Source: Enterococcaceae bacterium OF42-14pH9A
Lineage (GTDB): Bacteria; Bacillota; Bacilli; Lactobacillales; Enterococcaceae
DNA length: 64,000 bases
NCBI GenBank assembly: GCA_027692465.1
Contig: JAQEYU010000006.1
Location: 1-64,000, forward strand
Direction of reading: 5' to 3'
Below, in pieces: positions 7,682-15,363 of this stretch; position 1 is the stretch's first letter, and each line of letters begins with the position of its first letter. The notes beneath the pieces are model-generated. The model was given only the letters and a program-made list of their open reading frames with translations, was not told the origin of the DNA and did not search any database. Both the position numbers and the translations under genes were made by a program.

Positions 7682-7710
7682 TTGCAAAAACAAACATACG
7701 TTCGTATAAT
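7682..7710 (+). promoter_or_regulatory. Promoter with LexA box for the Y-family polymerase operon
   Basis: TTGCAA (7682-7687) and a consensus TATAAT (7705-7710) are separated by exactly 17 bp. The spacer holds CAAACATACGTTCG (7691-7704), which differs from the palindromic LexA consensus CGAACATATGTTCG at two positions. LexA bound here would occlude RNA polymerase, so the operon should be SOS-induced. Confidence 0.85.
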
Positions 7711-7746
7711 TTGGAGTGAAAGAGAATAATTTAGGAGGTGAACCTG

Positions 7747-9045
7747 ATGGATTTTTCCAAAGCCTATGCCAACGAACCCCGCCGTGCCGTGTTTTGTATG
7801 GACGCAAAGTCGTTTTACGCTTCGGTCGAATGTATTGAACGGGGACTTGACCCGCTGAAGACGCTGCTCGTCGTCATGTCCGGTGATGAAAACAAAGCCG
7901 GTCTTGTTCTGGCAGCTAGCCCGCGTGCAAAAAGAGTGTTAGGGATTTCCAACGTCTCCAGGGCTTTCAATATTCCGCTACATCCGGAACTGCTGATTGT
8001 GCCCCCACGTATGAACCTTTACATTAAGTATCAGATGCGAATTCTAGAAATTTTCCGGCGCTACATGGCTGACGAAGATATTCATGTCTTCAGTATTGAT
8101 GAAATGTTTGGAGATCTCGAAGCCTCATGGAAGTTGTTTGGCGATTCGCCGGAAGACGTTGTGAGAATGATCCAGGAGGACGTCTACGAGGAGCTGGGCG
8201 TTTATGTCACTATCGGTCTTGCGGTCAATCCCCTACTGGCGAAAGTCGCAATGGATACTGATGCCAAGAAGAACGATGATCTGTTTGCTAGTTGGGACTA
8301 CGCCGACGTCCCCGATAAATTATGGCCGCTTCAGCTGACGGATCTCTGCGGAATCAACAAAGGGATGGAAGCCAGATTTAAAACAATGGGTTGTGATTGT
8401 ATAGGTGATATTGCCCATTTAGACCCTTATCAGTTGAAACGGACGCAAGGCGTCATGGGCTTACAGTATTACATGCACGCCTGGGGCGTTGACCGGTCGA
8501 TGATACGCAAGCAAGGCGAATACAAACCAGCCAGTCGGTCTATTGGTAACTCTCAAGTTCTGATGCGGGACTACAAAACTCGGGCCGAAATTTTGACCGT
8601 GCTATTTGAGATTTGCGAACAGGTTTGCCAGCGGCTCCGGAAAGTCGGCCAGGTTGGATCAACGCTGCATATTTCTATCGGTTATTCTGTTGGTGCTCGT
8701 GGCGGCTTCAGCAGGCAAATGAAGATTCCTAAAACAAACCAGGCCCGCGCGCTCTGTGAAGCGGCTCAAGTGCTCTTCGATAAGTATTGGGACCAGTCAA
8801 TCGTGCGTCATGTTGGGGTAACCGTAGGCACTCTTCAGCCGGCTGGGGATTTGCAGCTGAATCTTTTCGAGGAACCGGAAAAGACGATTCGAGACGATGC
8901 CCTGGATGATGTGATCGCCAAAATTCGCGCGAAGTATGATTTTAGTGCAATTATCCGCGCCCGTTCGAAGACATCTGGCGGGACAGCGCTAGAAAGGGCT
9001 GGTTTGGTCGGTGGCCATGCTGGCGGCCGGGACGGGCTAAACTAA
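7747..9045 (+). CDS. Y-family error-prone DNA polymerase (UmuC/UvrX-like)
   Basis: A 432-residue Y-family polymerase. The first catalytic block is FCMDAKSFYASVECIERGLD, the second is VFSIDEMFGDLEA at about residue 115 with the Asp-Glu pair, and the thumb helix-hairpin-helix (LTDLCGINKGMEARFKTMG) and little-finger domains follow. ATG 7747 is chosen because AGGAGG (7733-7738) lies 8 bp before it; a GTG at 7738 overlaps that ribosome site. Plasmid polymerases of this type (UvrX, ImpB/MucB group) perform mutagenic translesion synthesis. It heads a four-gene cassette seen on many Gram-positive plasmids, with YolD-like and small partner proteins. Confidence 0.93.
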   Translation: MDFSKAYANEPRRAVFCMDAKSFYASVECIERGLDPLKTLLVVMSGDENKAGLVLAASPRAKRVLGISNVSRAFNIPLHPELLIVPPRMNLYIKYQMRILEIFRRYMADEDIHVFSIDEMFGDLEASWKLFGDSPEDVVRMIQEDVYEELGVYVTIGLAVNPLLAKVAMDTDAKKNDDLFASWDYADVPDKLWPLQLTDLCGINKGMEARFKTMGCDCIGDIAHLDPYQLKRTQGVMGLQYYMHAWGVDRSMIRKQGEYKPASRSIGNSQVLMRDYKTRAEILTVLFEICEQVCQRLRKVGQVGSTLHISIGYSVGARGGFSRQMKIPKTNQARALCEAAQVLFDKYWDQSIVRHVGVTVGTLQPAGDLQLNLFEEPEKTIRDDALDDVIAKIRAKYDFSAIIRARSKTSGGTALERAGLVGGHAGGRDGLN

Positions 9046-9464
9046 TGGCATTGTATACGGACGAAGGAGCTTTGGAATTCTTTCTAGAAATCATCAGGAA
9101 TTACCAGGATAGAGGAATGATGAAATGGAATGGATTCTATCTTTCCGATCACACGGCTGTGATGGAAAAAGACGGTAAAAAACGCTCAAAAGTCAATCTT
9201 CCTAAGGAAGAACTAACGAGCGCTGAAATTGATGAGCGGATTCAAAAAGCCTACACGCAGTTTCGACGTGTGGCAATCCAGCTAGCGGATCTCGATCCAG
9301 AGAATCACTATTACGATGATTTAATCGGTAAGATAGCCGGTCAAGGTGAACAAGGCATTTATCTTCAGCTGGAAGAGACAGGGCTGCTGATTGATGTGGC
9401 GAGTATCCGCAATATTGAGATCCTGGGAACAGATAAGATTTTAGATAAGGAAGTGTTACGATGA
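9045..9464 (+). CDS. YolD-like protein
   Basis: A 139-residue protein with the family signature DRGMMKWNGFYLSDHTAVME near the N-terminus, followed by the helical region typical of YolD proteins. The start codon overlaps the polymerase stop (TAATG), so it is translationally coupled. YolD proteins have been compared with UmuD because they sit next to UmuC-type polymerases; the mechanism is not established. Confidence 0.8.
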   Translation: MALYTDEGALEFFLEIIRNYQDRGMMKWNGFYLSDHTAVMEKDGKKRSKVNLPKEELTSAEIDERIQKAYTQFRRVAIQLADLDPENHYYDDLIGKIAGQGEQGIYLQLEETGLLIDVASIRNIEILGTDKILDKEVLR

Positions 9465-9727
9465 TTGATACCAGCGGCGCCATGTTCGAGTACCGCTCAG
9501 CCGCAGACGATCAGTTTGCGAAAGACTATTACTCCCTCGTCGAGACCGACGTCCCTTTGTTTGCCGTGAAACGCGAGTTACTATACATGATGGAAAAACA
9601 CGCTGTCCCCTACTTTCGTGTGCCAGGACACCAAACCAAAGATCGCCAGGATCATGTCTTCCATTTTGCAGTCAATAAAATAGAGAAAACAAAAATCAGC
9701 AAGTACCGGTATCTCGGATACAGCTGA
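9461..9727 (+). CDS. Small protein of the UvrX cassette (DUF5960-like)
   Basis: An 88-residue soluble protein whose ATG overlaps the YolD-like stop by 4 bp. It contains FAKDYYSLVETDVPLFAVKR and a basic His-rich C-terminal half. It occupies the position of the DUF5960 gene in related polymerase cassettes. Function unknown; co-expression under LexA control is likely. Confidence 0.65.
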   Translation: MIDTSGAMFEYRSAADDQFAKDYYSLVETDVPLFAVKRELLYMMEKHAVPYFRVPGHQTKDRQDHVFHFAVNKIEKTKISKYRYLGYS

Positions 9728-9742
9728 TTAGGAGGTATTACT

Positions 9743-9925
9743 ACGGAGAGTTTTTTACAAGACGATGGCGGAATCGGCCAGATCTTAAAGAAATACGGTC
9801 AGGATATTGGTCGGCTGAAGCGTGAAGGCACCATTAGCGAAATTCAGGAAGTGGAACGGATTTTACTTGAAAAAAGTCGCGCTTTAAACGCGCTACTCAA
9901 TCAATCCTCTATGTCAGATACTTGA
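9743..9925 (+). CDS. Last gene of the polymerase cassette, with an apparent ACG start (60 aa)
   Basis: A perfect AGGAGG at 9730-9735 is followed 7 bp later by ACG (9743-9745). An open frame follows (ESFLQDDGGIGQILKKYGQD, then IGRLKREGTISEIQEVERIL) and ends at TGA 9923-9925. It looks like a helical protein whose ATG has mutated to ACG. No alternative ATG, GTG or TTG lies at a sensible distance. Translation may be very weak, or the gene may be inactivated. Confidence 0.5.
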   Translation, partial: TESFLQDDGGIGQILKKYGQDIGRLKREGTISEIQEVERILLEKSRALNALLNQSSMSDT

Positions 9926-10080
9926 ACTATGCTTAGAATCGCTGTGTGAGGCACGCAAATTTTTAGTTTTGGGCTAAACCTGGAGTTTGATTGGTAGAAA
10001 ATCAGCTTTTCACTAAACTACATGCAATCCGCAATACAATATATTTTTTATCAATTATATATCGTCACTTTTTCAAAAAG

Positions 10081-10112
10081 AAAAAGCCTGGTGATTAACC
10101 AGACTTTTTTTT
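10081..10112. terminator. Terminator between the polymerase cassette and the partition genes
   Basis: CTGGT (10088-10092) pairs with ACCAG (10098-10102) and is extended by AAAG/CTTT across one mismatch. T8 follows on the plus strand and A5 precedes it, so it can act in both directions between converging genes. Confidence 0.65.
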
Positions 10113-10125
10113 CGGTATATTAGTT

Positions 10126-10168
10126 ATGAGAGAAAAAGAGAAATTTCTCTTTTTCTCCTTTTCTCCTT
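10126..10168. repeat. GAGAAA/TTTCTC repeats on the distal side of the partition operon
   Basis: Short purine/pyrimidine units (GAGAAAAAGAGAAATTTCTC, then repeats of TTTCTCCTTT) lie immediately after the stop of the minus-strand partner gene. The same units recur upstream of parA at 11690-11935. Such repeats bracketing a par operon suggest centromere sites. Confidence 0.5.
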
Positions 10169-10169
10169 T

Positions 10170-10553
10170 TCAAAAGAATTTATTATTGTGGATATTTGCA
10201 ATGATTCTTTGTGCTCGTTCATCAAAACTGTTTTCATAATAATATTGCGCCATGGATCGAATCATTTCATATTCCTTTTTACCTTCAAAGTCAGCGAATA
10301 TCTCTATAAGACTTTTGATATCTGGATCTATCTTTATTGTTTTTCTATCTGAAGGGGAAAACTGACTTGCTTGATCAAAATTTATCTCAGCATCAGCTAT
10401 TGTTGGTGCGTACTTGCGTACGTTTCTATCCGTTGTAGATTTTTTTGTTTCAGAAGAGCTGGTGCTGTTTTCATCAGGAAATCGCGACGTTTGAATTTCT
10501 TGTTGTATTGTTGGACGTGGTTTACTCTCTCGCTTTCTATTAGTCAGCGCCAT
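10170..10553 (-). CDS. DUF5388-type partition/copy-control partner of ParA
   Basis: A 127-residue protein with a disordered, charged N-terminal half (Ser/Thr/Lys-rich) and a compact C-terminal segment: SPSDRKTIKIDPDIKSLIEI, then YEMIRSMAQYYYENSFDERA. The C-terminal part resembles the DUF5388 domain of plasmid proteins next to ParA (RepC/CopS/PrgO type), which act as the DNA-binding ParB equivalent. The gene lies 5 bp downstream of parA on the same strand. Confidence 0.7.
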   Translation of the reverse strand: MALTNRKRESKPRPTIQQEIQTSRFPDENSTSSSETKKSTTDRNVRKYAPTIADAEINFDQASQFSPSDRKTIKIDPDIKSLIEIFADFEGKKEYEMIRSMAQYYYENSFDERAQRIIANIHNNKFF

Positions 10554-10558
10554 CTAGA

Positions 10559-11563
10559 TTACTCCTTTCTTTCAAAGCTACTTAGATCTAGTTTTCTAGA
10601 ATATTCAGTTAGCTTATTACCATTCAGATATTTAGGGGTATATAGATAATCCTCTGGGATATCTCCGAAATGTTCGAATAGCTTAATTCGTTCCTCAATT
10701 TCACAGAAAATATCAGCAAAGAGTGCAAATATTTTACGATCATGATAATCAGTGACCAGAAACCCAGTATCTGGATATTCTTCAAGGCGAGTTGAGTTTG
10801 TAACAATTGCATTAAATGTGAAGTTTGGGCCAAAGGTATCCTTTGTATCCCGAATAATTTTTTCATGAAGTGAACGTTTCGGTTGTAAAAGAAATGGAAG
10901 CAGGCCAAGAACCTCACCTTTAAACTTATCTCCAAAATCGTCAATAAGTGTCTGTAAATATACGTTAATAATATCGATTGAGCCCTCAAAAGAATATGTT
11001 TTAGTTTCTTGAGTGATAATGAAGTAGTCGGCACATACCATGGCATTATCAACTTTGATATCAGTGCTTGGCCCAACATCAATCCAAATATAGTCATATC
11101 GATCTTTGATTGTTTCAAGCAGTTTTGAGAAGTGGAAAGTTCTCAATGTTTTAGTCTCCCAATACTCTTTAGAAGTTTTATCTTTGTTTGTGTGTGGATA
11201 GGTAAATTCAAGAAATTCTTCAAGCTCGACAATATCACTCCCACCAGCAATCATATGAAGATTAGGTGTCAGTTCTACAATCCCAGATTCTAAGTCATTA
11301 TCTTGAATACATTGAAATACTGTCTTAGGAAAATCAACATCGAATGTTTTCCCTAGAAGACTTGTAGCATTGGCTTGCTTATCCCAATCTATGAAACACC
11401 CTTTCCGATCAAACTCAGGGTTTGGTAGTGTCGCCACCGCACTCTCACCAGTGGAAGAAGTTGTCTTACCTACTCCGCCCTTTTGGTTTGCATTTATTAG
11501 CACTCGGCAGCGTTTTTCCAAAAACTTGTTGAGAATATCACTGTATCGGCTGTAGGAATTCAT
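10559..11563 (-). CDS. parA: ParA-family partition ATPase
   Basis: A 334-residue ParA/RepB-type ATPase. The deviant Walker A motif NQKGGVGKTT lies at about residues 26-35, the Walker A' block is CFIDWDKQANAT, and Walker B is YIWIDVGPSTD. It has a longer N-terminus and C-terminal region than minimal ParA, like PrgP/RepB proteins of enterococcal plasmids. ParA hydrolyses ATP on the nucleoid to move plasmid copies apart. With the downstream DUF5388 gene and flanking repeats it forms a complete partition locus. Confidence 0.88.
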   Translation of the reverse strand: MNSYSRYSDILNKFLEKRCRVLINANQKGGVGKTTSSTGESAVATLPNPEFDRKGCFIDWDKQANATSLLGKTFDVDFPKTVFQCIQDNDLESGIVELTPNLHMIAGGSDIVELEEFLEFTYPHTNKDKTSKEYWETKTLRTFHFSKLLETIKDRYDYIWIDVGPSTDIKVDNAMVCADYFIITQETKTYSFEGSIDIINVYLQTLIDDFGDKFKGEVLGLLPFLLQPKRSLHEKIIRDTKDTFGPNFTFNAIVTNSTRLEEYPDTGFLVTDYHDRKIFALFADIFCEIEERIKLFEHFGDIPEDYLYTPKYLNGNKLTEYSRKLDLSSFERKE

Positions 11564-11689
11564 GTTATACCACCTTTTTGTATTATTTCTCCTGAATACA
11601 GTATAAGTCTTTTCAAAAGTATTGTCTACATTAAAATGTATTTAGGAGAAATATTATTGTTAATGCTGGGAATAACTTTCAAAAAGGGA

Positions 11690-11935
11690 AATTTCTCTTT
11701 TACCCTTTTTCTCCTTTACTACTTTTTTCGCATTTATTTCTCTTTTACCCTTTTTCTCTTTTACCCCTAAAAACAATATATTGTTGCATAAGTACTTATT
11801 AAGAAGAAACACGCTGGAATTAACTTCATAAAAAAAGGAGAAAAAGAGAAATTACCCTTTTCTCCTTTTCTCCTTTTCTCTTTTACCCCTATATTTAAAA
11901 AAGAGAAAAAGAGAAATTTCTCCTTTTCTCCTGAA
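11690..11935. repeat. Iterated pyrimidine-rich repeats upstream of parA (candidate parS)
   Basis: At least eight imperfect copies of a unit like TTTCTCTTTTACCC or TTTCTCCTTTTCTCC occur in both orientations, in two clusters (about 11690-11770 and 11835-11935). The region is very AT-rich outside the repeats and codes for nothing. The position directly upstream of parA and the matching repeats at 10126-10168 fit a centromere or autoregulatory site; an iteron-type origin is the alternative. Confidence 0.6.
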
Positions 11936-12058
11936 ATTATTTGAGTTACAATCTATTTCTTTTTCAATGAAATTAGGGTACTCTTGCAATGTGGCAAACT
12001 GAAGAAAATATAAATTTGCAAAATTTTAGTTTTTCATCTATTTTGATAGAAACGAAAT

Positions 12059-12259
12059 AAAAAAACAACCTGATTGGCGTCAGATTGTTCCCAAAAGTGT
12101 TCTCGTATTGAATTTTAATGAAAAATCTGCTGAGAGCGAATTGCTAAGAGCGAACTGCTAAAACAATTTTGTTAGAAAACTAATAGCAACCTTTTTGAAT
12201 TTGGCGATTCATAAAGGTTAAAACGTATCCGTAATACGTTTAAGTAGGTTACTCACTTC
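12059..12259 (-). ncRNA. Candidate counter-transcribed RNA upstream of rep
   Basis: A minus-strand promoter can be drawn as TTGAAT (complement of 12289-12294), a 17-bp spacer and TAAGAT (complement of 12266-12271). About 200 nt on, a stem AACAATCTGA/TCAGGTTGTT with a T7 tract (12059-12088) is a good terminator. Between them is an AAACGTAT/ATACGTTT hairpin (12221-12241). A short antisense RNA in front of rep is the classic copy-number control of Inc18-type plasmids, but here it is predicted only from sequence. Confidence 0.45.
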
Positions 12260-12326
12260 TTCATTATCTTAGCAGAAATTCCGAAAAAATTCAATATGTT
12301 GAGCCTTGTTTGAGTGCGCTTTCATC

Positions 12327-12394
12327 AAAAAGTGTTGCACTTTTTTAAGGTTTGATTTCCAGGGAACGCTAGTTTATTTAGCGTTCCCTTTTTT
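12327..12394 (+). promoter_or_regulatory. Tandem hairpins in the rep leader (attenuator)
   Basis: The first hairpin is AAAAAGTG-TTG-CACTTTTTT (12327-12346). The second is GGGAACGCTA (12362-12371) with TAGCGTTCCC (12379-12388) followed by T6, a textbook terminator ending 26 bp before the rep start codon. A terminator between promoter and rep implies transcriptional attenuation, presumably controlled by the counter-transcript. Confidence 0.7.
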
Positions 12395-12419
12395 AGTGCT
12401 AGGAAATGGAGGTGAGACA

Positions 12420-13925
12420 ATGCTTAACCTTGATGAGATTTGTAATGAAATCCTGCACGGCGGGATTCGAAAAATGAAGTTCAAAAACTCAAAAATTCAG
12501 TCGATTATCTATACTCCTGAAGGGGCAAAAGGTGCAATCTTTGGATTTAGGAGCAAAAAACATATGATCGATGGCCGAGGTATCGTTCTCACTTCCGAAG
12601 AAGGGCTGAGTGAAAATGCAGATCGGCTAACGCATTGGACTCCGAACGTGTACCAGTACGGATCATACACGGACGAGCAGAGACTATTTGTCAAAGGGCA
12701 TTCCGAAAAGAATTTGAAACAAATCAATTGCTTTGTACTCGACTTTGACAAACCTGCTGGCTCAGAATTAAGTGACCAGGACATTTTAGATGTGGCCATT
12801 GATCTTGATCTTATTCCAACGCTGCTCCTGGAAACTCCAGGGGGATACCAGGCGTACTTTATCCTAGAAAACCCTTGGTTTATCAGCAAGAAGAACGATT
12901 ATCAATCCATTCGGATTGCAAAATTAGTTTCTCAAAACCTGCGGAAGAGCTTTGCAGCCAAAATTCTGGAGGTTGACTTGGGCTGCAACCATTTCGGTAT
13001 TGCACGGATTCCACGAACCGACAACGTAGTTTATTACTACCCAGCGCTAACGCATGACATGCAAGATCTGATTGCCTGGTCGATGGCGCAAGAGACGGAA
13101 GCGACTTACGCACGGCCAAATCTTCAAGTCTTGAAACCAGTGAAACAGATTCAAGAAAAATGGGTGGATATCCTGCTGAAGAACCCCGGAATCGTTGGTG
13201 AAAAGGGCAAGTTTGGCCGCAACAATGTGATTTTTACGTTAGCTTTGGCCTACTATGCGTCTGATGTAGATCAGGAACGCTGCAACGATGACATGGATTT
13301 CTTTAATTCGAATTTGACAAGACCACTTAAAGCTTGCGAAGTCAACCGAATTGTCAAGAGTGCTTATAGTGGGAACTACCAAGGGGCAAGTACGGTCTAT
13401 GTATCAGAACTGTTAGCGAACTGGAGCTTAGAATCGCTCTCTGATACGCAACTATTCAGTAAAAATCGTAATGGGTGGGTGAAGTTTAAGAAAGACCGCG
13501 CCGAGCGTAAACATTCTCACTTGCGCGAATGGAAACAAGACATTCTTGCTTTTTTAGAAAAGGAATGTGTAACTTATCGGCCAGAACTTCAGTTTACAAA
13601 GCAAGAATTGCAAGCAAATATCAAGTATCGCGAGAAAGAAATTCCAAAGCGTTCACTAGACGCTGCGCTAAAGGAATTGGTTGCTGAAGGGAAAATTTAT
13701 CTCCAGGTAAAAGCCGGCCGGGGTGGTGGGCTGATTTTGTCTACCCGTAAAGCATTGATTCGGACCGTGATCAAAACAAACCAAGTAGTAAAGGACGCGT
13801 ATAAAGAGGCCATTCGGACGTTTTTCCCAGAGGCACGTATGTTAACTAAGCTATTCGAATTACCACGCACAATCACACCAGTAAGCCTTTTTGACACAAA
13901 AGAAATCCGTGCTGGCACTGGCTAA
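12420..13925 (+). CDS. Plasmid replication initiator with primase-type domains
   Basis: A 501-residue protein starting at ATG 12420 after GGAGGTGAG. Longer upstream frames run through the attenuator hairpin and are not credible. The N-terminal half has the archaeo-eukaryotic primase pattern (INCFVLDFDKPAGSELSDQD, then LLLETPGGYQAYFILENPW, later GCNHFGIARIPRT). It is followed by a PriCT-1-like helical domain (GRNNVIFTLALAYYASDVDQ) and a C-terminal winged-helix-like region (KRSLDAALKELVAEGKIYLQ). Primase-fused Rep proteins of this kind occur on theta-replicating Gram-positive plasmids. The position next to parA and the attenuator leader supports the Rep assignment. Confidence 0.8.
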   Translation: MLNLDEICNEILHGGIRKMKFKNSKIQSIIYTPEGAKGAIFGFRSKKHMIDGRGIVLTSEEGLSENADRLTHWTPNVYQYGSYTDEQRLFVKGHSEKNLKQINCFVLDFDKPAGSELSDQDILDVAIDLDLIPTLLLETPGGYQAYFILENPWFISKKNDYQSIRIAKLVSQNLRKSFAAKILEVDLGCNHFGIARIPRTDNVVYYYPALTHDMQDLIAWSMAQETEATYARPNLQVLKPVKQIQEKWVDILLKNPGIVGEKGKFGRNNVIFTLALAYYASDVDQERCNDDMDFFNSNLTRPLKACEVNRIVKSAYSGNYQGASTVYVSELLANWSLESLSDTQLFSKNRNGWVKFKKDRAERKHSHLREWKQDILAFLEKECVTYRPELQFTKQELQANIKYREKEIPKRSLDAALKELVAEGKIYLQVKAGRGGGLILSTRKALIRTVIKTNQVVKDAYKEAIRTFFPEARMLTKLFELPRTITPVSLFDTKEIRAGTG

Positions 13926-14040
13926 TCTAAAACATGCAAACTGCCAATACAATATATCTATGATACATGCTGTCTTTCTTTGTCGGTTGGTGTTGTTTTC
14001 GGTTTTGACTTTCTTGCTAGATTGACCTATTTTTATATAA

Positions 14041-14151
14041 ATCAATCCAGCTGCCTCAGCAGCAGCGCCTTAGCGCGGTGGATTGCAAGTGGGGTAGTAG
14101 GGCAGCCCGTTTCTGACACGCCTAACGCCGGGTTCAGCCCGCCGTGTAATT
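14041..14151 (+). ncRNA. Structured leader or small RNA upstream of 14191
   Basis: Several nested stems can be read: AATCCA…TGGATT closes a branch holding GCTG-CCT-CAGC and GCGC-CTTA-GCGC. ACACG…CGTGT closes a second branch holding GGG-TTCAG-CCC. A TTGCTA and TATAAA pair lies upstream near 14020-14040. The GC content is far above the flanks. It may be a cis-acting leader of the next gene, a small RNA or a replication-related structure. Confidence 0.4.
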
Positions 14152-14190
14152 TTAGGTTGATTCAGAACGTGTTATTTTTGATGGGGGTGA

Positions 14191-14442
14191 ATGCTGGTGA
14201 CTAAAGAGAAATCGTTACGAAATATTTTTCCAGGCTCTTATTTGGCATGGGGAAAAAGCGGTGAAAGAGAGATATTTCAGGTACGACGTGTGAGTAGTCG
14301 GTATGTTTATTTGATTGGATTTGAAGATCAATCTGGCTTGAAAATTGCTGTAAGTGATATGAGGAATGCTGGGTTTGAGCCACACAGAGAGAGTGTTTGG
14401 CAATATTTGCAGAACAATCGCCTGCAAGATCACGGAAGTTGA
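14191..14442 (+). CDS. Hypothetical protein (83 aa)
   Basis: Small soluble protein rich in aromatic and basic residues (YLAWGKSGEREIFQVRRVSS, then YVYLIGFEDQSGLKIAVSDM). ATG 14191 lies very close to the GGGGGTG ribosome site; GTG 14197 has better spacing and would shorten the product by two residues. No family recognised. It belongs to a run of small unknown genes, each next to a strongly structured non-coding stretch. Confidence 0.55.
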   Translation: MLVTKEKSLRNIFPGSYLAWGKSGEREIFQVRRVSSRYVYLIGFEDQSGLKIAVSDMRNAGFEPHRESVWQYLQNNRLQDHGS

Positions 14443-14486
14443 TGGCATTTGGTATGATTGGATCAACTCATAATTTTGTTTTTCGA

Positions 14487-14747
14487 GAAAAAAAAGCAGC
14501 ACCAAGAAGGCGCTGCTAGTTATGTGAGTTTGCATAACTGGTTTTTTGTTGCTTTTTCAAAATGTTTGGTATATGCTCTTTGTGAACAGATTCCAGATTC
14601 TGGGATCTCAACCCGAGGTTTTTGACAAATTAACGAGAGGCAGTTAACGGCTCGCAGGGCTACCAACCCTGGTCAGCGCCGATAAGCTGGCTTCAAGCCA
14701 CACTTGAAGCATTAACCCCTCGCCTGTCACGGATCACTCCGCAACAC
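14487..14747 (-). ncRNA. Candidate 260-nt minus-strand structured RNA
   Basis: On the minus strand an extended -10 TGATATACT (TATACT is the complement of 14753-14758) starts a segment with dense base-pairing. It has a CGGA/TCCG hairpin, GCTTCAAG-TGTGG-CTTGAAGC (14691-14711) and CAGGG/CCCTG nested inside CGGC/GCCG, all closed by GTTAA/TTAAC plus flanking G-C pairs as a three-way junction. It ends in AGCAGCGCC-TTCTT-GGTGCTGCT followed by T8 (14487-14517). Promoter, compact fold and terminator together suggest a real small RNA. There is no long open frame on either strand. Confidence 0.55.
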
Positions 14748-14855
14748 CCGTAAGTATATCAAAAATTTTACAACTTGTTAAACTTTTTCGCTAATATTTT
14801 GAGAAGTCAACAGTTGTTGTTTTGATTACATAGGTGAATCGGAACCGTGCAGCGT

Positions 14856-14890
14856 AGGAGAAGGTGCTATTATAGACCTTCTCCTTTTTT
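14856..14890 (+). terminator. Intrinsic terminator
   Basis: AGGAGAAGGT pairs with ACCTTCTCCT around a 10-nt loop and T6 follows. It ends rightward transcription entering from 14.2-14.8 kb. Confidence 0.75.
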
Positions 14891-14982
14891 GTTTTGAATC
14901 TGTGAAATCTGTTCATTTTCCATACAAAATCTATGATTATTTAGTCAAACAAAATTTTATTTAGATTTATTCTAGATTGCGC

Positions 14983-15035
14983 TTGTTTTATAGCTATGTA
15001 AGTGCTATCATTTCTGTATAACGAACAATAGTTCG
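14983..15035 (+). promoter_or_regulatory. Promoter with cre-like and LexA-like sites
   Basis: TTGTTT (14983-14988) and TATCAT (15006-15011) are 17 bp apart. TGTAAGTGCTATCA (14997-15010) differs at one position from the CcpA cre consensus and overlaps the -10. CGAACAATAGTTCG (15022-15035) has both LexA half-sites (CGAAC and GTTCG) with an atypical centre. Dual control is possible but unproven. Confidence 0.45.
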
Positions 15036-15180
15036 GGTATGTTTCTTTGTAACATTCATATTGAACAGCTTCTTTTTGAAGCAAAAAAAAGAAGCGTCTC
15101 CATGCGGCTGGTAACCGCAGAGGGAGATCGACATTTCACAAAAAGGTTTACAGGCCTTGAAATGTCTCGCCTCTTTTTGT
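15018..15180 (+). ncRNA. Candidate 160-nt small RNA
   Basis: Starting from the promoter at 14983-15011 the segment contains GCTTC-TTTTT-GAAGC, GCGG-CTGGTAA-CCGC within CTCC/GGAG, and a terminal stem GACATTTC/GAAATGTC closed by GAG/CTC with T5 (15122-15178). No start codon with a ribosome site is present. Target and role unknown. Confidence 0.5.
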
Positions 15181-15295
15181 CACAACTTGCGTTGCAACGT
15201 AGTTAAGTTTATCACGCTTTCATTTCAATATCACGCATTTTAAAAAATAAGGTCGTGATTTTAGTGAAAGCTTTGCAAACGAGTTGAACTGGCAA

Positions 15296-15341
15296 ACAGG
15301 AGATCGAGCGCATTTCATTGCGAACGATCTCCTGTTTTTTT
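15296..15341 (+). terminator. Strong terminator/attenuator before 15364
   Basis: ACAGGAGATCG (15296-15306) pairs perfectly with CGATCTCCTGT (15325-15335), with an inner GCA/TGC, and is followed by T7. It ends only 23 bp before the next start codon, so it may regulate that gene by attenuation. Confidence 0.75.
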
Positions 15342-15363
15342 GTTAAAGAAGGGTTGTGACAAA

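Noticed and set aside
10140..11935. CRISPR array in the repeat-rich par region
   Set aside because: Repeats are short, irregular and without unique spacers, and no cas gene is present.
12306..12419. N-terminal extension of Rep to 12306
   Set aside because: It would translate through the attenuator hairpin; ATG 12420 has a good ribosome site.
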